Positions 45,270 through 55,430 of a stretch of DNA of 64,000 nt are shown piece after piece (position 1 is the stretch's first letter; every line of letters begins with the position of its first letter). The DNA lies in the NCBI GenBank assembly GCA_029990175.1, contig JARKIP010000005.1, positions 27,847,501 to 27,911,500 on the forward strand, given 5' to 3'. This stretch comes from Petunia secreta. Its lineage: Eukaryota > Streptophyta > Magnoliopsida > Solanales > Solanaceae. The notes under the pieces are model-generated. The model ran no database searches. It saw nothing but the letters and a program-made list of their open reading frames with translations, and was not told the DNA's origin. Made by a program: the position numbers and the translations under genes.

Positions 45270-47440
45270 TGACACAACCCGAAATCCAGTTAGGCCGTGC
45301 GGGCACCCGACATCCTCCCCTAGACCCGTCGGGCGAACCCTTATGAAGCGGAAACATATCAACAAATAAGCAATGCATATATAATGAAGAATCGGTAACA
45401 GATAATAACCGGAAACACGTAAGAAACTATAAAGTCAACCAGGAATGCGAGCCAGAAACATATCAACAAATAAATAATACACATATAAGCAGAACAGTAG
45501 TCATGTACCGCAAGTCTACACAATGGCATGAATTGAGATAAAATGAAATGAAATGAAATGTGATGCAAAGGGTCACATGTGCCCGTAATCCCATCCCGAA
45601 GCGGAATACTCCTGCATTCGAGGGGAATCCAATCTGATAACCAACTGGAGCGGAATACTCCTGCTCCTGGGGCAGAATACTCCTGCACCCGATATAATAT
45701 AAACAAGAGGCGGAATACTCCTGCACTCTCCCGGGGTGGAATACTCCTGCACCCGATATAATGTAAAGCTGAGGCGGAATACTCCTGCACTCAGTATCTG
45801 ACATAAGAGCGGAATACTCCTGCTCCTGGGGCGGAATACTCCTGCGCCCAATATGATATAAACTAGAGGCGGAATACTCCTGCACTCTCATGGGTCGGAA
45901 TACTCCTGCACCCGATAAAATATAAACCAGAGGCGGAATACTCCTGCACTCTCTTAGGGCGGAATACTCCCGCTCCCAATATGATATGCAATGTAATGCA
46001 TATGAATGACATATAATGCATATAAATGCAATGTGATGCAATAATAATCCTTCACCAGCGCGGGACTCTCATCGACAGCCGGTAAGTTGATGCCAACTCA
46101 TAGCCAGAGTACAATGCTCAAATCCTCAATGCAATACCAACAACCAGACATAACATATAATATATAATATACAATGTAAATCCAAAGCTAAGGCGTAATG
46201 AGTACGCCTATCGGCAGCTACACACATAAGGAACATGTGGTAGAAAATCCACGAGGCCAGGTGCCTTCAAAGAAATGGATATAAATACATAACTCTTCCA
46301 AAAGTTAATACAGCCACTCAATAACCGCTTTGTCCTTTGGATTCATTGCCAAACGATCCCACTATGTTCAATAAGCAGAAAAATATATCACATAAGGCTA
46401 AAGGCTTCATTCCCCACATCTTAGGGTAATCCGGTTAGGAAGCTGATACCCTATTCGCATACGCAATACGCAGGTCAGGCCTATGTACATGGTTTAAGGT
46501 CACATAACTAAACCCTAAATAAATTATATTTATATGTTGCCCATAACTCACTGAGTACAAATATATAATCAATTTCATTATCGGGGTCCAATTGACCCTT
46601 TAAACTATCAGTTGAACTTATTAAAACGATGTCTAATACCCCAATTTTTTTCTGCTAAAATATATTCAAACATATGTAATAAACTCAAATAATGAATAAA
46701 CATCATTACCTGAATGTTTCGGGGTGAAAATACTATTTTTCTCCCGCTCTTTTCGTATTTTCTGGCATATTTTCTCTGTTTCCGTTTCTTTGTTATGTTA
46801 CTATATTCTCGTTTTTGTTCTTATGTTTCTATTCTATTTCCATCCAAGCTAGCTTTAGGGATATATAATCCCCATTCCACCGCCTACTTTCTTTGTTTCT
46901 TTCCTCTTTTGTCTTTTTTTTCCTTTTATTTTCTTTTACTTTTATATTTTCTTTTCTTAATCAAAAATTAAAACGGTACCCTTATGATAATCGAAATAAT
47001 TTCAACATTTGCATACAAGTTATACAAAATATATGTAATATACTTGCTAAGACAGATCTCAAATCGGGTTTCCGAAACTCAAGATGCGAATTTAGATGGA
47101 AAAAGGTCAAATTTTTTTAACTTTCGGCATTTTAGCGGAAACTATCCGAACAACCTCGAAATTCACTTTCGAAAAATCACAAAAGTCACAAATAATCATA
47201 CGAACCTAACGTCGCTTTTGGATTTCAAATCGCAGCTCGTTCGCCAAAATCGAGCTCGAAAATCTCTTTTTAATATTTATCGATAATAAAAACTGAAATC
47301 TTCTTCCGATACGTACCAAACGAGGTCTGATTTAGCTCAAATTTTACAGATAAATTTCAATGGACCTAACGAATATTTTAAAATTATCAGCACGCCAATC
47401 AAAGTTCTAATTTTCGAAACGACTGATCGAGGTCGTTTCA
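45270..47440 (-). repeat. X-minus 5' LTR (2171 bp, internally deleted)
   Basis: It starts TGACACAACC and ends GGTCGTTTCA, followed by the ATACC duplication. Compared with its partner (21695-24240) it lacks about 0.5 kb after GAACCCTTA (near 45341). Around the break the text GAAACATATCAACAAATAA occurs twice (45349 and 45445), suggesting a rearranged repair. The array is at 45598-45975. Confidence 0.9.
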
Positions 47441-48190
47441 ATACCACAGCCATCAAGAAGTCTGTTCTGAATCGTACTGATGAAGTTGATATTGACGTAG
47501 ATGGAGAAGAAGATACAAGAGGTGATATAGATATTGGTAGAGCTTGTACAAGAATTGTTGGTGAAGGTGCAGGTCCTTCAAGTGGTGGTGTCAGATCTGC
47601 AGGTACTTCTTTGGATGATGTGCTCACTAAGATGGCAGTAATATAGGCCAAATTGGCTAATGTTGCTAAGCTAGTAGCGGAAAAACAGAAGAGGTCAATA
47701 TGAAAATGCTTGTTCCTTCCGTCTACGTGGTTGATGAGGCACAAGAAAAGAAAGGCAGTGGATTGTGGTACCAATGCAAATACTACTTTAATTCTGAGAA
47801 AAAAATATAGATTTGATGAAGTGAATGCTACAGTTGATGCCAAAGTGGATGGCAATGTCAGTGCAACCAGTGCCAATGCCAGTGCCACTACCAATGCCAA
47901 TGCATTTGATAGTAAGTTGATGCCACCAATGACAATCCAAATGCAGTTGATGCCACCAATGCCAATGTTGGAGAGAAAGCCATTGTGACTGATTGTGAAG
48001 TGTTGATGAAAACTGGTAACGATGCTGAGGAAGATTTTTATGAAGTGGAGGATCCATCCCATACTGCATTGGAAGATAGCTTGAATGAAAGGGTTGGAGA
48101 AGATGCTGAAGACCACAACTACAAAATTGCGGGTGTCTTGAAGAGTTTAAACAAATATTTTATTGACAATGATGAGGATAAAGATTGATT
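47441..48190 (+). pseudogene. DUF1985 transposon gene, 3' part
   Basis: It continues the reading broken at 21694: TAIKKSVLNRTDEVDIDVDG, EEDTRGDIDIGRACTRIVGE, GAGPSSGGVRSAGTSLDDVL, then a stop at 47644 and LANVAKLVAEKQKRS. A low-complexity Ala/Asn/Thr segment (SATSANASATTNANA, about 47855-47900) follows. A last open piece, 47985-48188, ends VLKSLNKYFIDNDEDKD and a stop. No Ulp1 protease catalytic motif is visible, so either the element never carried it or it is lost. Confidence 0.7.
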
Positions 48191-48201
48191 TGTCAGTGGT
48201 T

Positions 48202-48370
48202 TGTGTTTTGATGAACAATAGTTAACACTTATATTTTTAAGTCTTGTCTGTTATTTTAGCTGTTGTTTGAATATTAAAGGATTGCACAATTGTGTTTTGA
48301 TGAACAATAGTTAACACTTATATTTTTAAGTGTTGTCTGTTATTTTAGTTGTTGTTTAAATATTAAAGGG
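48202..48370. repeat. Tandem duplication of about 89 bp
   Basis: TGTGTTTTGATGAACAATAG... begins at 48202 and again at 48291, nearly identical for about 80 bp. It lies in the 3' flank of the DUF1985 gene. The next 380 bases to 48754 are AT-rich with no ORF or repeat recognised. Confidence 0.8.
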
Positions 48371-48754
48371 TTGACAATCCATTGTGCTAATGTGTTTGAT
48401 ATTTCATTTAGCAATTATTGTTGTTGACAATCCACTGTGGTAATGTGTTGCATGTTTCGTTTATCAACCATTATCGCTCAATTAATTTTGCTAGTGTTTA
48501 AAATACAAGAAATCATTGTGGATCCCTAAATAATTTAAAAATTCTGGTGAACCCCTCAAGTTGATTGTTCACTACTATAGGTCTATCATCGAACAAACCT
48601 AACTATTGGTTGTAGTTGCAATTTTATGCGTCTTCCACTGTACAGTTTGATTTATACTATATGAGTTGTACACTATTCGAGCATAGGTCAAATATGCATA
48701 GACTGAAGACAAGACAATATTTTAAACAAATATAACAAAAAAGATGTTTATTAA

Positions 48755-49305
48755 TGTCGCATCCTATTTTTACCCAAACTGGTTAAAGTTCGAAATAGGG
48801 CTTGACTTATTAGGTAACTCACGGGTAAAGAGTTGGAGTCGCCACCTAACATATCTTTTAACTAGGCGTATTAGGGCACCTATTTTGTTTCTAGCTAATT
48901 TTATAATTAAATCCGAAAAGTGAGTCTACGAACAAGAAATCCTAGGTAGAGGTTCAAGTTAACTCGAGAAGAAAGGGTTAGGCACCTCTCAAGCTCCACC
49001 AAATGTGGTTACCGGCCGGACTTTATATTTGAGATTCAAAATAAGTAACTAAGGAATATATAAGTTAGACATAATTATTAGAACAGAAAGGCTCTTTCTA
49101 CTACTTGTTTTCTTCCTTAGAGCAATTCAATGAAATAGACCTTGAAAAAAATCAATTAAACTAGTTAGTATATCAAAATGAAATAATAATGATTAAATGA
49201 AAGTAATATGATATAAAAGATATTTTCGGGAGTGTCGTTTTCAAGATTGTTCATCCAAATGTACCTCGCAAAAATATAAAATTGAATTAGTTCATCAATC
49301 AATAC

Positions 49306-49375
<70 letters not shown>

Positions 49376-51783
49376 TAATAAAACAATAATAATGAAAGAA
49401 TTTTTTTCTAGTTGTTCTTTTTCTAAATGGACCGCCGTCTCTTATCCAATTTGACCTCGCAAAAAATATAAGAAAATGAGTTAGTAAAAATAATAATAAT
49501 AGTAGTGATAATAATAATAACAATAAGAATAATAATAATAACAATAATAATAATAACAATAATAAAAATAATAATAATTATAGTTTAAAATAAAGGAAAA
49601 ATGATTTTTATAAAAGTGTAGGCTCAGATCGGTGTATTGAATCAAGTAGAGGTTTAGGGAAGTCGATACGGTTGCAAACACGGGGTTGCCATGCCAAGTA
49701 CCTCCAGTCCCACCATTCTACTATCACTTACTTTGCAAAGTATTTGTCCTCATCTCCTATTTGTTTTTAGGGATGCGGGGATGGGTCATTCAAATGTAGT
49801 ATCGTGTTCAATTTAATCAAATAGGCCTCAAATAAATAATTATTTTTCTTGGCCATAATTGATATAGCATCCGTCAATTCCTTGTGTAGGCCTAAGATAA
49901 ATATATATTTTAATAGGCTAATCAGTACAATCACAGTACTTGTTCAAGTCAACAGTGAAAATTCTTTAGACAAAGTCAACAGTGCAAATGTCTATGATTT
50001 CCCAAACGGAGCCCAGCGATAAACTAAATCTGCAAATAAACTCAACAAAATGTTACAACAAATAATCAGTCAAACAAAGCAATAACCGACGTCACCGGTC
50101 AAAGAAAACCACTGCCAGCGAACCCAAACATCCACAAAAGAAGCGGTTGTCGCCGTTAGAATTTCCGGTGGTGGCGATGATATGACGCGCGGATATACGG
50201 CGGAGTAGGGGGAGGAGGAGAGACTGCGTAAGCAATGTCACTACCACCCCACCCCCTTTTCAGATTTGGTACCAATAAACCAAGAACGGAGAAAAATAAC
50301 GAGAACAAGGTCCCGATGATGGGTTATGACACGAAGTTGATCAGAAAATATTTTTTTGGTGGTGGCGATGATGTGACGCCACTGATTTCAATGCCCCAAC
50401 CCCGATCTCCCCGTTTCCTTTTCCCGATCTGGTTTTGTATGTATGGGTATTGATGTGTGTTTGAATGAAAAGGAGATTATGATGGGGGAAGTGGGTATGA
50501 TTTTTGCACCGGTAACCCGTGTGTATGTGAGTACTGATGACAAAAATGGAGAAAGGGGTCGTGTATATGTAAAAAGGATGAAAGGTGTGCATTGTACTGG
50601 ATGTATGTACTGTGTTTGTAAAAAGTTGTGAAGGTGAGGAAGATGAGAGTGTGATGTGGGGTCTGCTTGTGTGGGTATTGTGGAGATGCGGAGGAAGTCT
50701 CCAAAGTCTGTAGGGTCTACTGGATTTTTTGTGCGTGTATGTTACTGTGTATGTGTGTATAGTATTGTTGAGTGTAAGTGGAAGATGAAGTACTGATTGT
50801 TTGGAGGAATTTGTATATGTTGGTGTCTGTTCTTGTTTTTGTTTTTGTATATATATATGTCGTAGATATGTGTGTGATGGGGAGGAAGAAGCGTTGGTAG
50901 GGATGATGAGGAAAATTAAGTTGGCGTACTATTTTTGGGTCTATTGTGTACAGAGGGTGAAGAGAGGAGAGGAGATAGATGTACTGCCTTGTATTGATGT
51001 TTGGATATGTGTGTTTATAGGATTTTTTAAAAATAAAATAGTTGTTGGGATTGGAAGTAATTGGGGGAATAATTTTAGAGATAGGGAATTAGAAAAGATT
51101 AGGAGAGTGATTTTGGGGAAATGATTTAGGAGTAAAAAGAGAAGAATAAGATTTTCTACTAAAATAAAAATAGGAGACAAAAGGAAAATGTTTGGTGCAT
51201 TAGGGTGAATGTATTTGGACGAGTACATTGTCTAGGTTCAAAGTAAGAATGTAATTAAATTAAAAAAAAAGGATAAAGATGAATATAAATGAATAAAGAA
51301 TTTTGGTAGGGATTCTGAGATATGAAAAAATTAATAAAAAAGAATTTGGACATTTTCTTTTAAATTGACCAATATTTAACTTAAAGGTGTAAAAAATAAA
51401 TATAGATATACATATATATAAAATGCACAAATAATCATTAAATAAACTCAAATAAAATTATTTAAATATAGATAATCACATATAATTACTAATTGCACAA
51501 ATGATCACAAATTGATATAAATTTGACATGTAGCCTAAATGATGCAATTATGTGATATATTATGAATGTATTAAATTGCACAAATATTCACTGTTTGACA
51601 AATAGTCTAAATGATGCAAAATTACGTAATATAGCCACATATATTTATGTAATATATAAGTAGGGGATAATGCACGTAAATGCATGATTTCTAATGCACA
51701 TTTTGCACAAATAGACAAACTGCTCCTTTAAGTTAAATTATAGCCAATTTTAGAAAAAAGAGGGACAAAATTGGATGTCAACG
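48755..51783 (-). mobile_element. Ogre/TAT-like solo LTR, minus orientation (TSD ATTAA)
   Basis: On the minus strand it starts with a TGACATCCAATTTTGTCCC-type text (family TGTTGACACCCAATTTTG) and ends GTAAAAATAGGATGCGACA. The duplication ATTAA is at 48750-48754 and 51784-51788. Near the 3' end, minus-strand GAGGTGCCTAACCC and GGTGGCGACTCC are the marks of this LTR group. It is 3.03 kb with no internal region. Small ORFs (50235-51228) have no support. One terminal base is mutated. Confidence 0.85.
49305..49578. repeat. AAT microsatellite within the Ogre-like LTR
   Basis: A near-perfect (AAT)n run covers about 49305-49380. A second, interrupted run (with AAC and AGT units) is at about 49485-49578. 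The poly-Leu, poly-Tyr and poly-Ile ORFs on the minus strand are read-throughs of this repeat. Confidence 0.95.
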
Positions 51784-51915
51784 ATTAATAGACGTGAAAG
51801 TTAGCCAATAAACAAAGTAAATTGTACGGTAGATAATAGAAGCCTGTCGCAGAGTCTAATTGGTGAAATTTAAGTTGTCGCTCTCACTAGGGTTGCAACT
51901 CTTCCTGACCATCCT

Positions 51916-51923
51916 TATATAAA
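51916..51923 (+). promoter_or_regulatory. TATA-like box before the small ORF
   Basis: TATATAAA followed by CCCC. It lies only 11 nt before the first ATG (51934), so that ATG would precede the expected transcription start. The next in-frame ATG is at 52072. Confidence 0.45.
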
Positions 51924-51933
51924 CCCCTAAAAT

Positions 51934-52293
51934 ATGTTTGCCTCTCCCATTCCATTTGTAATTCAAAACATCTACATTCAAACTATTAATTACTCCACAA
52001 AAATAGCCGGACCATCCAACTCGCATGAAATCGTGCAGACAAAATCGTTTTTGCAAAGCGAAGTTGGTTATATGTGGCAACAATTGAGGAGGATTGAAGA
52101 TGATATCTTATGGGGAGACACCTATGATAGGTTAAATCAAATCAAAGCGATCAATCAGAGACTTGATGCACTTGGTGTACCACCACATCATGAGGCAAAC
52201 ATCATACTGGAAGACACATCTCCATCAAATCAGAAAATGTCATGGATGGCGCTAATCCACCAAACTAATTGTCTGTCTTATCTTATAAAGTAA
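51934..52293 (+). CDS. Unidentified small protein (119 codons, or 74 from ATG 52072)
   Basis: I do not recognise this protein. The open frame runs from ATG 51934 to TAA 52291-52293. If the TATA-like box at 51916 is real, transcription would start after 51934 and translation at 52072 (MWQQLRRIEDDILWGDTYDR). That part is a charged, probably helical stretch, followed by INQRLDALGVPPHHEANI. There is no signal peptide or membrane segment. It lies between the DUF1985 gene and the convergent GRF-finger gene, and was contiguous with the DUF1985 flank before the Ogre-like LTR inserted. It may be an accessory gene of the same transposon or a gene fragment. Confidence 0.4.
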   Translation: MFASPIPFVIQNIYIQTINYSTKIAGPSNSHEIVQTKSFLQSEVGYMWQQLRRIEDDILWGDTYDRLNQIKAINQRLDALGVPPHHEANIILEDTSPSNQKMSWMALIHQTNCLSYLIK

Positions 52294-52563
52294 TGTTGTT
52301 CATTTTTATGTTTAACCTTTACTACTGAATCATTGTATTGTTAATCTTAGTTTCAATTGTATTTTTTGATTCTGCACCAGTGCACGTTTATAAAATTTGA
52401 AATCTCCATGTTTCAAGTTTGATTTTATTGTTCCACCTGTGATTTTAGTTGTCTACCATGAATGGTTTATTATATAAATTTAACAAACAGAGCAAAAGTG
52501 CGCATAGTTCACAGTGATCAATCAAAGAAACAAGACAATTAAATTGCTATCACATTAACAAAA

Positions 52564-53131
52564 TTAACTAGACCCACCATTTTTATAGACTAAGCAAAAT
52601 ACTGCTCCAATAAAAAACCTATGCACCAACTTCTTAAATTGATCCCTCTGCATCTTAACCTCTTTCAATTGCACTTGGATTCGTTCCTTCTCCATTTGAA
52701 CTTCCCTGAGATGGGTTTTGAGGAAATCAGTCTGTTCTTCAGCCTCGAGAAGCAGCAATCTAAGAAGCTTCACTTGTTCTTCATATTCATGGATGTTTTG
52801 AGTGAAATCAAACCTCGCCGCTCCTTGTGTCATGGAGACTAATTGGGACAGAACTTCTTTTGTTTCTTGAGCAAGCGGACCATCATGGCACCTAAAGTAA
52901 TCACATCCACCATTGTCCTAAGCAGGCCAGAAATTAGCATCGTTGGTCAAGTATCTATTGTAAATTTTACTAGACGTAAATAATTACCTACCTTCGGCGT
53001 ACTACAACCCCAAAATCTGCGACCAAGATTTGTTTGGGTCCTTGATAATTTCAGCTTCTCATTTTGACTGCAATGGCATATGAAGGGTTCCACCAAAGAA
53101 GATTTGTCTGGGACATTTTGTGTTTTATTAG
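52564..53131 (-). pseudogene. GRF-type zinc-finger protein, two exons, start disrupted
   Basis: The minus strand, exon 1 (to 52992), reads KSSLVEPFICHCSQNEKLKL then SRTQTNLGRRFWGCSTPK. A GTAGGT donor, a 74-nt intron and a TTAG acceptor follow. Exon 2 (52917-52564) reads DNGGCDYFRCHDGPLAQETK, then a coiled coil (EEQVKLLRLLLLEAEEQTDF and on) and a hydrophobic end (FFIGAVFCLVYKN). CxC...GRRFWGC...GGCDYF keeps the four zinc-binding Cys of zf-GRF (PF06839), although the usual Trp near the end is Cys. Small plant GRF proteins have this finger, coiled coil and hydrophobic tail layout. The frame meets TAG at about 53131 with no in-frame ATG. ATG 53116-53114 is one base out, so the start is frameshifted. 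Confidence 0.7.
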
Positions 53132-53367
53132 CCTAGTCGATGATAGATGGATGAGAGAGAAATATAATTTAGTCGGCGATTTATATGTAAAGATAATTTA
53201 TTACCGTTGCAAACAAAATTAGAAAAGTTACAGTTGAAAATATTAAAAAAATAAAAAGACAAAACAAATTGGAAGATGTTAATCAACATCTGTTTGTTCT
53301 ATTTTACACTTACTGCACAATTGTGCTTTGAAATGATGCCATTTAGGATATTATCACGCGCGCTTTT
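53132..53367. other. Unassigned AT-rich spacer
   Basis: No ORF or repeat is seen apart from a GCGCGC core near 53358. This is the upstream side of the GRF gene; no clear TATA was found. Confidence 0.35.
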
Positions 53368-53450
53368 GGTATTTAGGATTTAGGATTTGGAGTTTAAGAT
53401 TTAGGGTTCACGCACTTGGGGTTTGGGGTTCGGGCTCTAGGGTATTTGTA
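53368..53450. repeat. Degenerate telomere-like repeats
   Basis: A run of TTTAGGA, TTTAGGA, TTTGGAG, TTTAAGA, TTTAGGG, then GGGTTTGGGGTTCGGG. These are variants of the plant telomere unit TTTAGGG in one direction. Confidence 0.55.
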
Positions 53451-53659
53451 GATGATTTTTTCTTATTGGGTATATTATCGACGATCGCAGATTACACTGT
53501 TTTTTATTGTCAACTTTAGCTCAGTTGATTATAAACTCATATGGTTTCTCTTAAAATAATATAAAAACCTATATTAAAAACTATTAAGGGGTAATTTATT
53601 AGCCTAAGAACTAGGATACCACTCACATGACAATGGTCAATAAAATTGCTAAAGACTGA

Positions 53660-53980
53660 CATTAGATGACATATATGTTACGATGAATACTACTGTTAAA
53701 GTTATGAGAAAGCAATACATCTTTCTCTAAGCATGGAAGAAGATCGTAATGGGAGAAGCAAGCAATGCTTTGATTTAGTTATATGGATTGACACATCCTA
53801 ACACTTTTATGATGATAGGTAGCATTTATATGTTATAATGACTACTAGTGTTGAGGTTATGAGAAAGCAAGACATTTTTCTCTAAGCATGGAAGAAGATC
53901 GTAATGTGAGAAGCAAGCAATGCTTTGATTTGGTTATATGCATTAACACACCCTAACACATTAATGATGATGGGTAGCAT
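53660..53980. repeat. Tandem duplication, unit about 155 bp
   Basis: TATATGTTACGATGAATACT (53672) and TATATGTTATAATGACTACT (53827) begin two copies that share AGCATGGAAGAAGATCGTAA and GAAGCAAGCAATGCTTTGAT. By eye they are about 90% alike. It is non-coding. Confidence 0.8.
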
Positions 53981-54039
53981 TGGATTACGTTCATTATTTA
54001 ACATGCACAAATGATAAGATGGTGGTATAACAAAACCTC

Positions 54040-54400
54040 CAAATAACCTTTAATTTAATCCTTAATCATTATAATTGACGATAAACCTTTATGAAGAAGA
54101 TTTTCAAACATGTACCATCCAGATGAATTAACGGGGATACGTGTTCATTCATAATTTATTTATTTTAATTCGCCTCATTGTTGGATATTATAATTATTTC
54201 ATTACAAAGAATTTTGTCTGTCAAATTAATTCAAGTTTAGCAGTGGTGAATGTCAACCATATATGGTTGATTGTCAACCACTCGTTAATTCCATATTGAT
54301 GACAATCTTCAATTTAATCCTTCTTCATTGTAATCGTTGATAAACCTTTATAAAGACGATTGTCAACTATGTATAAAATCCAGATGATTGTCAACCAATC
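54040..54400. repeat. Dispersed pair of about 80-bp repeats
   Basis: TTTAATTTAATCCTTAATCA... (54042) and TTCAATTTAATCCTTCTTCA... (54306) share TGATAAACCTTTAT and ATCCAGATG. A TTGTCAACCA motif recurs between them. Nothing codes here, and the following 54401-54900 shows no feature. Confidence 0.6.
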
Positions 54401-54899
54401 GTTAGTTCCACTGTGATTTAGATTTTCATTTTACAGTTAATTACACTTTTTTCTTGTCTTTATGTTAGTTTCTTATTAACTTCAATTGTTTTATTATCTA
54501 GTTCATCATATCTACGTTAGAAATCTCTCTCATGTTGTGTCTATGTTTAGTAGTTTAGTTGTTTATACGCTTAAACTGGTTTATTATTAATTTGATCATA
54601 AGTACCTCAAAAATTCCTCACATGGTTCGTCTCTATGTTTAGTTGTTTATCAAGAATCTGGTCTATTATTATGTTTATAATCAACTCATCTTCTCCGATG
54701 AATGAAAACGCAGAAACAGTGAAACAATAGAGAATTTAAACCAAAAATGTGAAAAACACCAAATTAACTAGCCGCTAGACCAAAAAGATCCCCTCATTCC
54801 TTTAATATTTTTATAAATACATATAGAAAGAGCTTTCATTACTAGAGTAAAATAAAATAAAAAATAGAAATACATAAAAATAAACTAAAACATATAAAT

Positions 54900-55179
54900 T
54901 AAGGGGAATTAGGGGGGAGGGGAGGTAATGTAGTCGTCGGTGTTTAAGCCGACGTGGCGGAACATTCTGCGTGCAATGCGCTGAATGTTCATCTCCTTGC
55001 ACATGCTGTCCTCGTGCATCTATCGAATAAGTGTGTCCAGGGCTTGGCGAATGAGAAGGGCGTCTTGGCTTGGTGGGTAAGGGAAGGCTTTTTTTTTTTT
55101 TTTTTTTTACAAAAAGAACTTCTTGAGATTGTAGTTGGAATTGAGTGATAAAATGAACAAGTAATTGTCCTATTTATAG
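54900..55179 (-). pseudogene. Small unidentified gene remnant with its own TATA box
   Basis: The minus strand carries CCTATAAATAGG (55180-55169), a run of 20 A, then a coding-like stretch: AFPYPPSQDALLIRQALDTL, IR, a TAG, then MHEDSMCKEMNIQRIARRMF and RHVGLNTDDYITSPPP with a stop near 54918. High GC compared with its surroundings and balanced codon use suggest a real former gene. It lacks an in-frame ATG and has one nonsense codon. I do not recognise the family. Confidence 0.45.
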
Positions 55180-55430
55180 ATGAAGAAGGTGAAGGGATAG
55201 AGGGCTTCGGGAGGGGGGGGGGTTTAAACTGTCATGATTTAACTATTCCCGGTGAGACTTTTTGTTTTCCTCCATTGAATCCGACGCAATGTTCAATGCT
55301 TGGGCAATGCACCACTTAATCACTGACACACGTAATCTATTATCTGCTACACAATCTACTAAGCTTATTCATTAAGTTTCATATCTGTTAATACGGCAAT
55401 AAAGTTATCATTGTTTTGAAATCTAGTCCT

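Larger units (their letters stand above)
21695..47440 (-). mobile_element. X-minus: family X LTR element (outer nest, TSD ATACC)
   Basis: Two minus-oriented LTRs (21695-24240 and 45270-47440) bracket an internal region split by X-plus. The target duplication is ATACC at 21690-21694 and 47441-47445. Removing the element rejoins the DUF1985 frame (VELENT-TAIKKS). The native internal region is 45269-43456 plus 26465-24241, about 4.04 kb, close to X-plus (about 4.08 kb). It has a PBS, a PPT and a decayed gag, but no usable pol, so it must have relied on proteins from another element. Confidence 0.92.

Noticed and set aside
47337..48116. 259-codon minus-strand ORF
   Set aside because: It is antisense to the DUF1985 gene 3' part and extends into the X LTR end, so it cannot be an ancestral gene.
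49165..49681. Poly-Leu, poly-Tyr and poly-Ile proteins
   Set aside because: They arise from the AAT microsatellite read on the minus strand.
50235..51228. Several 60-107 codon ORFs in the minus-strand Ogre-like LTR, and 56866-57129 in the plus-strand one
   Set aside because: No domain was recognised, there are open frames on both strands, and they sit inside LTRs with a clear structure of their own.
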